From NCBI RefSeq assembly GCF_005870035.1, contig NZ_SWJG01000001.1, positions 917,639 through 981,638 on the forward strand: a stretch of 64,000 nucleotides of DNA, read 5' to 3'. Positions 53,143 to 62,082 of this stretch are shown one piece after another; within the stretch, counting starts at the first letter, position 1, and the number at the start of each line of letters is the position of its first letter. The position numbers and the translations under genes were made by a program. The stretch is from Spirosoma lacussanchae (GTDB taxonomy: Bacteria; Bacteroidota; Bacteroidia; Cytophagales; Spirosomataceae). The notes under the pieces are model-generated. The model was not told the origin of the DNA. It saw nothing but the letters and a program-made list of their open reading frames with translations, and did no database searches.

Positions 53143-54633
53143 TTATACAAACAACATTCCAATCCCTTCGAAGGTTGGTCCGAAACCCAGTGTTTTTACT
53201 TTTGTTGCCAGCAGGCGGACAATGGCTTCGGCCCGGGTAGCCGTACGCGGCATGTTCAGGATATCGGGTTCGGCCGAGAGCAGCCGGGCTGCGATACCCG
53301 TTGCCAGCGGACAGGCCATACTCGTACCGCTGAGCGGAGCATACCCCCCCGGCACCGTTGAGACGATCCCGACGCCCGGCGCAATGAAATCGACTTCGGG
53401 GCCAATGTTGGAAAAGGCAGCTACAAAATTTTTGCGGTCGGTACCGAAAGGAGCTTCTACGTTTGGCGCGTCGGTCGTGTTGGCCGGAAACGTGCCTTTA
53501 CGCCCCATGGCCCCAACCGCCAGGGCCAGCGAGTAAGAAGCCGGAAAGCTGACCGGTTGCCGGCCATCATTGCCGGTCGCTACGAAACAGACAACTCCGT
53601 TCGCGTGCGCATAGCTGATGGCATCTTCGGTGGCATCGTCGGATGCACCACCCCCCAGGCTCATATTGATCAGATCGCAGCCGTCGGCTACGGCCTGTTC
53701 AATGGCTTTGATGATCGCGAAGTTGGACGCTCCCTGGCTGCTCCGGCCAAATACGCGGTATACAAACAGCGAGACGTTGGGCGCTACGCCCCGGAGGCTG
53801 TCTGGTGGGGTGCCCTGTCCGGCAATAATGCCTGATACGTGGGTGCCGTGCTCATCGATATCGGCATAATCGCTGGGGTCATCGCCGGTTACGGTACAGC
53901 CCCCCCCTTTAATGATCAGATCGGGGTGGGGGCCTGCACCGGTGTCGATAACCGCTACTTTTACCTGCTGTCCATTCGGATCACCTGCCGGCGCGGGTGG
54001 GTAGAAAAAGTTTTTAGCGTCGGTATAGTCGGGAGTAACGGGCTGTATGGCAAAGACCTCGTTGTTGGTCAGTGTTAGGTTTTGCTTCCAGAAACTCCAG
54101 TACCCCACCTTAGGATACACGAAGAGCTGATCGATAGGTCGGTTGCCAACGCTGTTGAAACGAACAACGCCCTGCGCGTTCGAGATCGCCTGTTCACCTT
54201 CCCGCTCGTCGAAGTTGGTAAAGGCAATGACCGTTGCACCCGCAATAGGGATATTGGTTTTGGCGGCCCGCAGCACAATCCGTACTGCCGTGCGAACCTG
54301 ATTGGCCAGTGGAGCCGGTTTGTTGCGGACTTCGTGCTGCCAGCGCTGTGGGTAGTAAAATACTTCCGGAACAAAGCGAAGACCCGGTAGCTGAGCTCGC
54401 AGGTCGGGCAGTTCGGACTCGGGCAGCCGGATGAGCTTGATATCGCCCCGTTCGGTCGAGTCCAGCACCACCGCCTGGTCGGGCAGGCCACCGTCCAGCA
54501 GGGTGTTGAGGTGGGTGTTGGGCGTGAGTCTGGCGTACTGAACCTGCGTTTCTGAAACCGGACGATTGGTTGAAAAATGAACGCCGATAGCGGGGAGGAT
54601 AACGTAATTCTGGTAGCGGGGTGGTTTGTCCAT
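53143..54633 (-). CDS. S8 family subtilisin-like serine peptidase, apparently without signal peptide
   Basis: 496 residues from the ATG at 54633. The frame is open to 54756, and that extension contains a hydrophobic run, so export by the longer form cannot be excluded. Residues about 115-180 resemble a carboxypeptidase-regulatory/transthyretin-like beta domain. The peptidase domain has D230 (VAVIDTGAGPHPDL), H262 (DEHGTHVSGIIAGQ), N355 (VATGNDG) and S438 (LSGTSMACP), so the active site is complete. No I9 propeptide precedes the catalytic domain. A small I9-like protein is encoded 52 bp downstream. Confidence 0.88.
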   Translation of the reverse strand: MDKPPRYQNYVILPAIGVHFSTNRPVSETQVQYARLTPNTHLNTLLDGGLPDQAVVLDSTERGDIKLIRLPESELPDLRAQLPGLRFVPEVFYYPQRWQHEVRNKPAPLANQVRTAVRIVLRAAKTNIPIAGATVIAFTNFDEREGEQAISNAQGVVRFNSVGNRPIDQLFVYPKVGYWSFWKQNLTLTNNEVFAIQPVTPDYTDAKNFFYPPAPAGDPNGQQVKVAVIDTGAGPHPDLIIKGGGCTVTGDDPSDYADIDEHGTHVSGIIAGQGTPPDSLRGVAPNVSLFVYRVFGRSSQGASNFAIIKAIEQAVADGCDLINMSLGGGASDDATEDAISYAHANGVVCFVATGNDGRQPVSFPASYSLALAVGAMGRKGTFPANTTDAPNVEAPFGTDRKNFVAAFSNIGPEVDFIAPGVGIVSTVPGGYAPLSGTSMACPLATGIAARLLSAEPDILNMPRTATRAEAIVRLLATKVKTLGFGPTFEGIGMLFV

Positions 54634-54756
54634 AACGCGTATACAGGTTGACGAGTGGTCAAAAATGGGCAACGTTGACAGCACAAGTAACGTATTAATG
54701 GACAGAAACAGTATCGGAAATGACGCGGTATTCCCTAGATTCGGCCTTTTTGCCAC

Positions 54757-54787
54757 AAAAAAAGCCGGACTGAGCTATCAGTCCGGC
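54757..54787 (-). terminator. Rho-independent terminator, minus strand
   Basis: 10-bp perfect stem GCCGGACTGA / TCAGTCCGGC with a 4-nt loop, then seven T residues in the minus direction. It ends the gene at 54813. Confidence 0.9.
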
Positions 54788-54812
54788 GGTCGGGGCCAGT
54801 GAGCGGTTATCA

Positions 54813-55214
54813 TCACTTGGCGGCCAGCAGCTGAATGTTGACAATCCGTTGTTGCTGCGCGTTAATGACGACTGTCTGGCGGGTGGTTTCAACGCCATTG
54901 GTCATCTCCAGTTCGTAGGTGCCGTTTTCAAGTTCGGACAAATCCAGACGGGTGCGGTATCGGGTTTCGTTCCGGCCCAGGTGTTCGCTGTATAGTACGG
55001 CTCCTTTGGCATCCTTGAGCCGAACATCAACCGTACCGCCGGTTTGTTTGTCGAGCGAAATGTGCAGTTTGCCACTGGAAGTGCTGTAAACACCCGTTTT
55101 AAACGAAGCTGCGGCCGTAGGGCGAACAATGGGTTTGGTTTCGGCCAGTGATACCGATGCCGTGGCGATGCCTGTCAGAAGAGTCAGCGCGAGTGATTTG
55201 ATGAGGGTTTTCAT
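54813..55214 (-). CDS. Small secreted beta-sandwich protein, unknown function
   Basis: 133 residues with a signal peptide (about 1-24, ending SVSLAE). The mature part reads as one Ig-like or sorting-domain-like beta sandwich: GVYSTSSGKLHISLDKQTGGTVDVRLKDAKGAVLYSEHLG, then LDLSELENGTYELEMTNG and QQQRIVNIQLLA. This resembles the fold of T9SS type A sorting domains and DUF3244 proteins, but it stands alone. Small genes of this type are familiar from Spirosoma-like genomes. It is a separate transcription unit with a -7 box (55271-55264) and its own terminator. Confidence 0.7.
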   Translation of the reverse strand: MKTLIKSLALTLLTGIATASVSLAETKPIVRPTAAASFKTGVYSTSSGKLHISLDKQTGGTVDVRLKDAKGAVLYSEHLGRNETRYRTRLDLSELENGTYELEMTNGVETTRQTVVINAQQQRIVNIQLLAAK

Positions 55215-55263
55215 AGCTTTTGTTGTTTGTGTTCAGCAGCCGGGTTTGTCTCGGTTGGTGAAA

Positions 55264-55271
55264 CAAAGATA
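55264..55271 (-). promoter_or_regulatory. -7 promoter box TATCTTTG, minus strand
   Basis: Exact TAnnTTTG match on the minus strand, 49 bp before the ATG at 55214. Confidence 0.5.
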
Positions 55272-55429
55272 TGGGTACCCAACAGTACTATGCATTGCAA
55301 ACTAGCGGAATGGTCGATATACCGGATGAGTGGTTTGAGGCCTGGTAAAGTTGTGCAGCAGCCAGCCCGGTTCGATGCGGTACAAGCCCGGCAGCCAGTC
55401 ACCGTATAGGAGCAAAGCTGTCCGGATCA

Positions 55430-55459
55430 TTGGGTAAACTAATCGATTCCGTACATTTC
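55430..55459 (+). promoter_or_regulatory. Probable promoter of pgeF
   Basis: TTG at 55430-55432, 19 bp spacer, then TACATTTC at 55452-55459, one base from TAnnTTTG. The first candidate ATG follows at 55475. Confidence 0.45.
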
Positions 55460-55474
55460 GGGCCTTAACAGCCT

Positions 55475-56281
55475 ATGGCGAACCCGTCCGGTTTGCAGAT
55501 GAGCGACATGATCAATCAACCAACTACGACAGAACCCCCGCTGTATCGGAAACCAGCGTTATTGGCCCGCTTCGATACGCTGGTATCGGCCGAGAGTACC
55601 CGACATGGCGGTGTGAGCCCGACTCCGTTTGCTTCCCTGAATCTAGGCATCAATACCGACGATCTGCCCGCCCATGTGGAGGAGAATCGGCGTCGCTTCT
55701 TCCAGTACATCGGCGCCACCGACCTGGGATTTGCGTCTGCTCACCAGGTACATGGTACCGATGTGCTGTATGCCACTGAGCCTGGCCGGTATGCCGGGTA
55801 CGACGCGCTAATCACGAACGTACCGGGGCTGCTGGTAGGTGTTACGGTCGCTGACTGCGTACCGATCCTGCTCTACGACCCCCGGCATAAGGCGGTAGCG
55901 GCTGTTCATGCGGGCTGGCGCGGTACCGTTGGCCGTATTGTCGTGAAAACGCTGGCTGCTATGACGAATCAGTTCGGTACCGACCCGGCCGATTGTTATG
56001 GATATATAGGTACCTGTATCGATGCCTGCTCGTTTGAGGTGGGGCCGGAAGTAGCTGATCAGTTTGCCGCCGAATTTGTACAGATACAGCCTGAGACGCA
56101 GCGCCCAGCTGTTGATCTGAAAGCGGCCAATCGACAGCAGCTGATCGATACCGGTTTGTTGGCTGACCAGATCGAACTGTCTCCCTTCTCGACGGTAACC
56201 GACCGGGCCGACTATTTCTCGTACCGGGCCGAGAAGGGGCAAACGGGGCGTATGCTCGCGGTCATTGGCTCGAAGTGCTAA
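55475..56281 (+). CDS. pgeF: Peptidoglycan editing factor / multicopper-oxidase-like purine-clearing protein
   Basis: 268 residues from the ATG at 55475; ATGs at 55499 and 55508 may be the true start. The YfiH/LACC1 fold has its metal triad in ASAHQVHGTD (H93), VTVADCVPILLYD (C128) and AAVHAGWRGTVG (H145). The family has been reported as a peptidoglycan-editing amidase in E. coli, and its relatives act on purine nucleosides and as laccases. Which activity applies here cannot be told from sequence. Cytoplasmic, no signal peptide. It begins a short plus-strand pair with the YeaQ-type gene. Confidence 0.9.
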   Translation: MANPSGLQMSDMINQPTTTEPPLYRKPALLARFDTLVSAESTRHGGVSPTPFASLNLGINTDDLPAHVEENRRRFFQYIGATDLGFASAHQVHGTDVLYATEPGRYAGYDALITNVPGLLVGVTVADCVPILLYDPRHKAVAAVHAGWRGTVGRIVVKTLAAMTNQFGTDPADCYGYIGTCIDACSFEVGPEVADQFAAEFVQIQPETQRPAVDLKAANRQQLIDTGLLADQIELSPFSTVTDRADYFSYRAEKGQTGRMLAVIGSKC

Positions 56282-56364
56282 ACAAAGTTTTGTGTCCTGC
56301 GTTAAGTATCTGTTTGACACAAACAACTTTTACTCAACGTATAACAAACCAAACACACAAGACC

Positions 56365-56607
56365 ATGGGTATCCTAGTTTCAATCCTGGTGGGTGCGGTA
56401 GCTGGCTGGCTGGCCGACCTTGTTTTCAAACGGTTCTCGTTTTCGCTGCTTGCTGAAATTCTGCTTGGTATTGCCGGCGGATTTGTTGGCGGGTGGATTT
56501 TTGGCCGCGATGGTGGTATCATTGATCAGATTCTGACCGCGTTTGTAGGGGCAGTTATTATTCTCGGTATTGCGGCTTTGATTAAAGGCTCACGCCGGAC
56601 GGTCTAA
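56365..56607 (+). CDS. GlsB/YeaQ/YmgE family stress-response membrane protein
   Basis: 80 residues from the ATG at 56365. Three hydrophobic stretches rich in glycine: MGILVSILVGAVAGWLADLV, AEILLGIAGGFVGGWIFG and ILTAFVGAVIILGIAALI, ending KGSRRTV. This is the transglycosylase-associated or GlsB-type family of small inner-membrane proteins that are often stress-induced. The biochemical role is not known. A long perfect hairpin follows the stop. Confidence 0.85.
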   Translation: MGILVSILVGAVAGWLADLVFKRFSFSLLAEILLGIAGGFVGGWIFGRDGGIIDQILTAFVGAVIILGIAALIKGSRRTV

Positions 56608-56617
56608 TAAAGATTAT

Positions 56618-56684
56618 AACAGCAGCGGGGTCAACAGGAAGCAGGATACGGTAAGTTCCTCTTCTTGCTGACCCCGCTGCTGTT
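56618..56684. terminator. 16-bp perfect inverted repeat between convergent genes
   Basis: AACAGCAGCGGGGTCA (56618-56633) pairs with TGACCCCGCTGCTGTT (56669-56684), with a 35-nt inner part that can form GGAA/TTCC. It ends 7 bp before the stop of the acyl-CoA dehydrogenase and probably terminates both genes. Confidence 0.65.
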
Positions 56685-56690
56685 CTCAGA

Positions 56691-57860
56691 CTATTTCAGG
56701 ATCTGGCGGGAGATCACAACCTTCTGGATCTCGCTGGTGCCTTCGCCAATGGTACACAGCTTGGCATCGCGGTAGAACCGCTCGGCCGGGAAATCTTTCG
56801 TATAGCCGTAACCGCCAAATATCTGAACGGCTTCGTTGGCAACCCGCACCGCTGTTTCCGACGCAAACAGCTTGGCCATGGCCGACTCTTTTGTCACCGT
56901 TTTGCCTTCGTCTTTCAGGTCAGCTGCCTGGTAGGTTAGCAGCCTGGAAGCTTCGATCTCGGTAGCCATGTCGGCCAGTTTGAACCCAATTGCCTGGAAG
57001 CTGGCAATCGGTTTGCCGAATTGTTCGCGCTCTTTGGCGTACGCCACTGCGGCATCGTAGGCTCCGTAGGCAATTCCCAGGCTTAGGGCCGCGATGGAGA
57101 TACGCCCGCCATCGAGCACTTTCAGCGACTGAACAAAGCCATCGCCTACTTCGCCAAGCCGCTGGCTGTCTGGTATCCGGCAGTCCTGAAACAGCATCTC
57201 GGCCGTTTCGGAAGCGCGCATGCCCAGCTTATCTTCTTTTCGTCCACCCGTGAAACCGGGCGTACCCCGTTCAACCACAAAGGCCGTAGCGTTATGGGGG
57301 GCATTTGGTTCGCCGGTGCGCGCAATCACCACAGCTACGTTCCCGCTCTTGCCGTGGGTAATGAAGTTCTTGGCCCCGTTAAGTACCCACTCATCGCCGT
57401 CACGAACCGCCGTTGTGCGCATGTTGCCCGCATCAGAGCCGGTATTGGGTTCGGTGAGGCCCCAGGCCCCGATCCATTCTCCGCTGGCCAGCCGGGGCAG
57501 GTAGGTTTGCTTCTGCTCGCTGTTACCGAATAATAAAATGTGGTTGGTGCAGAGCGAATTGTGGGCGGCCATCGACAGGCCAATCGAACCATCGACCCGC
57601 GACAGTTCAACAATAGCGGCTACGTACTCGCGGTAGCCGAGCCCGGCCCCGCCATATTCGCCCGGCACGAGCATACCCATCAGCCCCTGTTCGCCCAACA
57701 AACGAAACAGATCGGCCGGAAAATGCTGGGTCTCGTCCCATTGGCGGCTGTTTGGACGGATATGACGCTCACTAATGTCACGAACGGCCTGAATAATGAG
57801 CTGACACAATGCCGTTCGCTCAGATGTACTAACTTGGTTTTCTACAATTTCACTGACCAT
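56691..57860 (-). CDS. Acyl-CoA dehydrogenase
   Basis: 389 residues of the standard three-domain fold. Landmarks: [14 protein letters not shown] (N-domain), [19 protein letters not shown] and [13 protein letters not shown] (FAD and substrate loop), [47 protein letters not shown], where the glutamate of GEGT is the expected catalytic base of short/branched-chain enzymes. It oxidises acyl-CoA to trans-2-enoyl-CoA and passes electrons to ETF. It is the first gene after a 356-bp divergent region and stands alone. Confidence 0.93.
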   Translation of the reverse strand: MVSEIVENQVSTSERTALCQLIIQAVRDISERHIRPNSRQWDETQHFPADLFRLLGEQGLMGMLVPGEYGGAGLGYREYVAAIVELSRVDGSIGLSMAAHNSLCTNHILLFGNSEQKQTYLPRLASGEWIGAWGLTEPNTGSDAGNMRTTAVRDGDEWVLNGAKNFITHGKSGNVAVVIARTGEPNAPHNATAFVVERGTPGFTGGRKEDKLGMRASETAEMLFQDCRIPDSQRLGEVGDGFVQSLKVLDGGRISIAALSLGIAYGAYDAAVAYAKEREQFGKPIASFQAIGFKLADMATEIEASRLLTYQAADLKDEGKTVTKESAMAKLFASETAVRVANEAVQIFGGYGYTKDFPAERFYRDAKLCTIGEGTSEIQKVVISRQILK

Positions 57861-58216
57861 AAGTGCAGTTCCTGGTTTTATCGGTTTGTTGTTGAAGCTA
57901 TCCTTAAAACGGATAAATGCAATCGCTTCTTATCTAACCACCATGTAGGCAAAATGGATACCAGAATTAGGTCATTTTTTACGGAAAATACGAGCCAGAC
58001 CAATCCTGATTACCAATAGTTTATCCATTGGCTTAGGTTATACGAAATAAAGTGTCGGAGATGAACCAGTCGACCAGGTCGATAAGTTTCACCGGAATAG
58101 TTAGTATTCAGACGGGAACGTAGCGTATTATTAAAAAACTCCTATTTTTGCAACGTTCGACCGTCATTCGGTCTATCTCAACCAACTCTTAGTAACAACT
58201 CTTTAATGTTCAGTCT
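57861..58216. other. Divergent intergenic region between acyl-CoA dehydrogenase and ugd
   Basis: 356 bp without a credible gene. An exact -7 box TATTTTTG at 58143-58150 lies 66 bp before the ugd ATG; no TTG is found at the usual distance. A small dyad CCAAT/ATTGG lies near 58012-58030. Nothing else is recognised. Confidence 0.6.
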
Positions 58217-59548
58217 ATGAAATTGGCAGTCGTTGGAACCGGCTATGTAGGTCTTGTGACGGGAACGTGCTTTGCGGAGACCGGCAACCAGGTGACGTGC
58301 GTCGATATTGACGAACGGAAAGTAGAGAAGCTTAACAACGGCATCGTGCCAATTTACGAGCCGGGACTGGAAACGCTTTTTCACCGTAACGTAGAAGAAG
58401 GACGCTTATCGTTCACCACAAACCTGGAAGAAGGCATCAAAGGTGCCGAAGTAATTTTCCTGGCCCTGCCCACCCCGCCGGGCGAAGATGGGTCGGCCGA
58501 TCTGAAATATATTCTGAAAGTAGCCAGTGATCTGGGCCCGATCCTGAAGCAGTACGCGGTGATCGTCGATAAAAGTACGGTGCCGGTAGGAACTGCCGAA
58601 AAGGTATACGCCCACATCGCCGACAATGCAACGGTCGATTTCGACGTGGTCTCGAACCCCGAATTCCTGCGCGAAGGGGTAGCCGTAGAAGACTTTATGA
58701 AGCCTGACCGGGTCGTTATCGGTACGCGCTCTGAGCGGGCCAAGTCGGTCATGAACAAGCTGTACGCCCCGCTGGTGCGGCAGGGTAACCCCGTCATTTT
58801 CATGGACGAGCGCTCGGCTGAGATGACCAAATACGCAGCCAACGCGTTCCTGGCTACCAAGATTACGTTTATGAACGAGATCGCCAACCTGTGTGAGCGG
58901 GCGGGCGCTAACGTAGACGACATCCGGCGCGGTATCGGTACCGACAGCCGTATCGGCAAACGATTCCTGTTTGCGGGGATTGGCTACGGCGGCAGCTGTT
59001 TCCCGAAAGACGTACAGGCTCTGGCCAAAACCGCCCAGGATTTCAATTACGACTTCAAAGTACTGAAGTCGGTCATGGAGGTAAACTACGAGCAGAAGGT
59101 CAAGCTCATCCCGCAGATTTTGAACCATTTCGGGGGGGATCTGAAAGGTAAAACCATTGCGGTATGGGGTCTGGCGTTCAAACCATATACCGACGATATC
59201 CGCGAAGCACCGGCGCTTGATAACATCCGGGCGCTGGTTGATGCAGGTGCTAAAGTAACCGTATACGATCCCGAAGCGATGGAGAACGTGCGCAACCTGA
59301 TCGGCAACACCGTTACCTACGCCCATACCCAGTATGCCGCCCTCGACGATGCCGATGCACTCGTGATCGTGACGGAGTGGCCGCTGTTCCGTACGCCCGA
59401 TTTCGACAAGATGAACCTGCTGCTGAAAGGCAAAGTCATCTTCGATGGTCGTAACGTATACGAACTGGACCAGATGCGTGAACAGGGCTATACGTACTAT
59501 AGCGTAGGCCGCGAAGCCGTTTTGGCACCAGTAGAACAAAAAGTATAG
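58217..59548 (+). CDS. ugd: UDP-glucose 6-dehydrogenase
   Basis: 443 residues. The N-terminal Rossmann motif MKLAVVGTGYVGLVTGTCFAE (GTGYVG 7-12), LPTPPGEDGSADL, the central helix with KYAANAFLATKITFMNEIANLCE, and the catalytic cysteine C261 in GIGYGGSCFPKDVQAL are all present, followed by WGLAFKPYTDDIREAPAL in the C-terminal domain. It oxidises UDP-glucose twice with NAD+ to UDP-glucuronate. The UDP-glucuronate decarboxylase gene follows 102 bp downstream on the same strand, giving a UDP-xylose pathway for surface polysaccharide. Confidence 0.95.
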   Translation: MKLAVVGTGYVGLVTGTCFAETGNQVTCVDIDERKVEKLNNGIVPIYEPGLETLFHRNVEEGRLSFTTNLEEGIKGAEVIFLALPTPPGEDGSADLKYILKVASDLGPILKQYAVIVDKSTVPVGTAEKVYAHIADNATVDFDVVSNPEFLREGVAVEDFMKPDRVVIGTRSERAKSVMNKLYAPLVRQGNPVIFMDERSAEMTKYAANAFLATKITFMNEIANLCERAGANVDDIRRGIGTDSRIGKRFLFAGIGYGGSCFPKDVQALAKTAQDFNYDFKVLKSVMEVNYEQKVKLIPQILNHFGGDLKGKTIAVWGLAFKPYTDDIREAPALDNIRALVDAGAKVTVYDPEAMENVRNLIGNTVTYAHTQYAALDDADALVIVTEWPLFRTPDFDKMNLLLKGKVIFDGRNVYELDQMREQGYTYYSVGREAVLAPVEQKV

Positions 59549-59650
59549 TTTTTAACGACGGCGTAACGGAGATTTGCAGGACAGACGGCAATTTTCGTTA
59601 CGCTGTGTTGTTAGCTACTTCGCTATGTTTATTCATTTTACAGGCATTTC

Positions 59651-60625
59651 ATGAAACGTGTACTTATTACCGGCGGGGCCGGTTTTCTGGGGTCGCATTT
59701 GAGTGATCGCTTTATTAAAGAGGGGTATCACGTCATTGCGATGGATAACCTCATCACGGGCGACATCCGGAATATTGAACACCTGTTCCACCTGCCAAAT
59801 TTCGAGTTCTATCATCACGATGTCTCGAAGTTCATTCACGTACCGGGCGAGCTAGACTATATTCTTCACTTTGCTTCGCCCGCCAGCCCGATCGATTACC
59901 TGAAAATCCCGATTCAGACGCTGAAAGTAGGCTCATTGGGTATTCACAACTGCCTGGGGCTGGCCCGGGTAAAAGGGGCCCGCGTGCTGATTGCCTCGAC
60001 CTCAGAAGTGTATGGCGATCCTACCGTGCATCCGCAGAATGAAGAGTACTGGGGCAATGTGAACCCGGTCGGGCCGCGGGGTGTCTATGACGAAGCGAAA
60101 CGGTTTCAGGAGGCTATGACGATGGCGTACCATACCTACCACGGTCTGGAAACGCGCATTGTCCGGATCTTCAATACCTACGGGCCCCGGATGCGCCTGA
60201 ACGACGGTCGGGTGTTGCCGGCTTTCATTGGCCAGGCCCTGCGTGGTGAAGACCTGACCGTGTTTGGCGATGGGAGCCAGACTCGTTCGTTCTGCTACGT
60301 CGACGATCTGGTTGAAGGCATTTACCGGTTGCTGCTCAGCGACCATGCTTACCCGGTCAATATCGGTAATCCGTCTGAAATCACGATCCGGGAGTTTGGC
60401 GAAGAAATTATCAAGCTGACCGGTACGTCGCAGAAACTGGTCTTCAAAGACCTGCCGAAAGACGATCCGAAACAGCGGCAGCCCGATATTACCAAGGCTA
60501 AGGAACTACTGGGTTGGGAGCCCAAGGTGTCGCGGGCCGAAGGACTACGGGTTACGTATGAATACTTCAAGAGCCTGCCTCAGGAAGAACTGTACAAAGC
60601 CGCTTATCACCGCGAGTTCAAATAA
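59651..60625 (+). CDS. UDP-glucuronate decarboxylase (UDP-xylose synthase)
   Basis: 324 residues of the extended SDR fold. [18 protein letters not shown] gives the NAD-binding glycines (8-14), [20 protein letters not shown] and STSEVYGDP (T117, S118, E119) match UXS enzymes, and [11 protein letters not shown] holds Y146 and K150. [18 protein letters not shown] and [13 protein letters not shown] are further UXS-typical blocks. It converts UDP-glucuronate to UDP-xylose with bound NAD+. Together with ugd upstream it completes the route from UDP-glucose. A 137-bp gap leads to a terminator. Confidence 0.93.
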   Translation: MKRVLITGGAGFLGSHLSDRFIKEGYHVIAMDNLITGDIRNIEHLFHLPNFEFYHHDVSKFIHVPGELDYILHFASPASPIDYLKIPIQTLKVGSLGIHNCLGLARVKGARVLIASTSEVYGDPTVHPQNEEYWGNVNPVGPRGVYDEAKRFQEAMTMAYHTYHGLETRIVRIFNTYGPRMRLNDGRVLPAFIGQALRGEDLTVFGDGSQTRSFCYVDDLVEGIYRLLLSDHAYPVNIGNPSEITIREFGEEIIKLTGTSQKLVFKDLPKDDPKQRQPDITKAKELLGWEPKVSRAEGLRVTYEYFKSLPQEELYKAAYHREFK

Positions 60626-60709
60626 GGTAGGCCAGCTCCCCGGTTGGCGGGCACAAGATCGGCCGGGTGTGGAGTTGGAAACTATATCACAAAATCGTAA
60701 ATCTATTTG

Positions 60710-60796
60710 TACTTTTACGGCAGTATCTGCCTTGTGCAGAACACCTTTAGCTGTCTGATCAAAACCTGCGTGCCCCGATGCGTGCAGGTTTTTTTT
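60710..60796 (+). ncRNA. Candidate small RNA between convergent genes
   Basis: A -7-like box TACTTTTA (60710-60717) is followed by a small perfect hairpin GGCAG-TAT-CTGCC (60719-60731) and then by the terminator at 60762-60796. The whole lies between the uxs stop and the convergent nspC stop and encodes no protein. The -7 box differs from consensus at its last base and no -33 box was found. The element may simply be the 3' UTR of uxs. Confidence 0.3.
60762..60796 (+). terminator. Rho-independent terminator
   Basis: AAACCTGC / GCAGGTTT stem with a 14-nt loop and a run of eight T residues. Confidence 0.85.
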
Positions 60797-60806
60797 ATGG
60801 CCGGTC

Positions 60807-60853
60807 CGCTGGCACAAATTCGCCCCGCCGAACGGAACGGATTTGCACCAGCG
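60807..60853 (-). terminator. Long hairpin downstream of nspC
   Basis: CGCTGGCACAAATTCG (60807-60822) pairs with CGGATTTGCACCAGCG (60838-60853), with three non-Watson-Crick positions that can pair as G-U on one strand. It starts 9 bp after the nspC stop on the minus strand. No T tract follows directly, so its role as terminator is uncertain. Confidence 0.5.
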
Positions 60854-60861
60854 GTAACCGG

Positions 60862-62013
60862 TTAACTCAGGCGATCTTTGAAGCTATCGTAGCCATAGCT
60901 CCGTACCAGCCGGAAGTGCTGGTCTTCGTTGACGATACCAATGCTGGGCAGGTTCACCCCGTTGAAAGTGGTCGTCTTCACCATAGTGTAGTGAATCATA
61001 TCGTCGAATACGATCCGGTCGCCAACGGCCAGCGGTTCGTCGAACGAATAATCGCCCATAAAATCGCCGGCGAGGCAGGTCATACCGCCAAGTCGGTAGG
61101 TGGGCTTGCCGGCTACCGGCTCGTGGTAGGCCCCCAGAATGCGCGGTTTGTAGGGCATTTCGAGGGTGTCGGGCATATGAGCGGCAAACGACGTATCCAG
61201 AACGGCTACATCGATACCCTGGCTGTTGAACACATCGAGTACGGTAGAAACCAGCACGCCCGTTTGCCAGGCAATCGCCGAACCCGGCTCCAGAATGACG
61301 TCTACATTGTATTTCTGCCGGAACGCCCGCAGAATCCGGATGAGGTGGTCGGTATCGTAGCCTTCGCGGGTCATCAGGTGGCCCCCGCCCAGATTAACCC
61401 ACCGGGCCTGGTGGAGCAAAGTGCCAAACCGGCTTTCGAGCGCATCGAGGGTGCGTTCCAGCGTGTAGGAGTCGTTTTCGCAGAGGGTGTGTGAGTGAAT
61501 ACCTTCCAGGCCTTCGGGGAGCTGATCGGGGAGTTGATCGCGGGTGGCACCCAGCCGCGAACCGGGTACGCAAGGGTTATACATGTCCGTTGCTACTTCC
61601 GAATACTGGGGGTTGACCCGAATCCCGCAGGATACCCGCCCCACTGCCCGGTGCCCGAACCGTTCCCACTGGCTCCACGAGTTGAACGTTAGGTGGCTGC
61701 TCCGCTCAACGACCTCCTCGAAATCCCCATCCTGGTAAGCCGGAATATAGGTATGCGCTTTAACATCCATGTACTCGTTTACGAGCTTGACCTCGTTCAA
61801 CGAACTGGCCGTGGCTCCGCTCAGGTACTCGCGCACGAGCGGAAACGCGCTGTACATAGAAAACCCTTTCAGCGCCAGAATAATGGTTACACCGGCCGCC
61901 TGCTGCACCGAGTCGATGAGTTCCAGGTTCCGGCGTAGTTTGGCTTCGTCCAGCACGAAACAGGGCGACGGAGCCGTATTGATATAAGCCGGTTGATGTA
62001 AGGTCGTTTGCAT
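60862..62013 (-). CDS. nspC: Carboxynorspermidine decarboxylase
   Basis: 383 residues of the alanine-racemase-fold PLP decarboxylases. The PLP lysine is K49 in TIILALKGFSMYS. GIHSHTLCENDSYTLE provides the conserved active-site Cys region, and VILEPGSAIAWQTG and CLAGDFMGDYSFDEPL complete the NspC signature. It decarboxylates carboxynorspermidine or carboxyspermidine in the alternative spermidine route; the partner dehydrogenase is not in the window. The ATG is preceded 4 bp upstream by a -7 box TACCTTTG (62025-62018), so the mRNA may be leaderless. Confidence 0.94.
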   Translation of the reverse strand: MQTTLHQPAYINTAPSPCFVLDEAKLRRNLELIDSVQQAAGVTIILALKGFSMYSAFPLVREYLSGATASSLNEVKLVNEYMDVKAHTYIPAYQDGDFEEVVERSSHLTFNSWSQWERFGHRAVGRVSCGIRVNPQYSEVATDMYNPCVPGSRLGATRDQLPDQLPEGLEGIHSHTLCENDSYTLERTLDALESRFGTLLHQARWVNLGGGHLMTREGYDTDHLIRILRAFRQKYNVDVILEPGSAIAWQTGVLVSTVLDVFNSQGIDVAVLDTSFAAHMPDTLEMPYKPRILGAYHEPVAGKPTYRLGGMTCLAGDFMGDYSFDEPLAVGDRIVFDDMIHYTMVKTTTFNGVNLPSIGIVNEDQHFRLVRSYGYDSFKDRLS

Positions 62014-62082
62014 GGCGCAAAGGTACGGCCTGATTGGTTCTGACCACGCGACCGATCCGGCATTACTGCCCCGTCGGGCGGG

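Noticed and set aside
58406-59539. 377-residue minus-strand frame opposite ugd
   Set aside because: ugd has complete catalytic motifs. The antisense product is rich in His/Arg/Gln with no domain, as expected for a shadow in GC-biased codons.
60778-61494. 238-residue plus-strand frame opposite nspC
   Set aside because: Antisense to well-conserved nspC; no family features.
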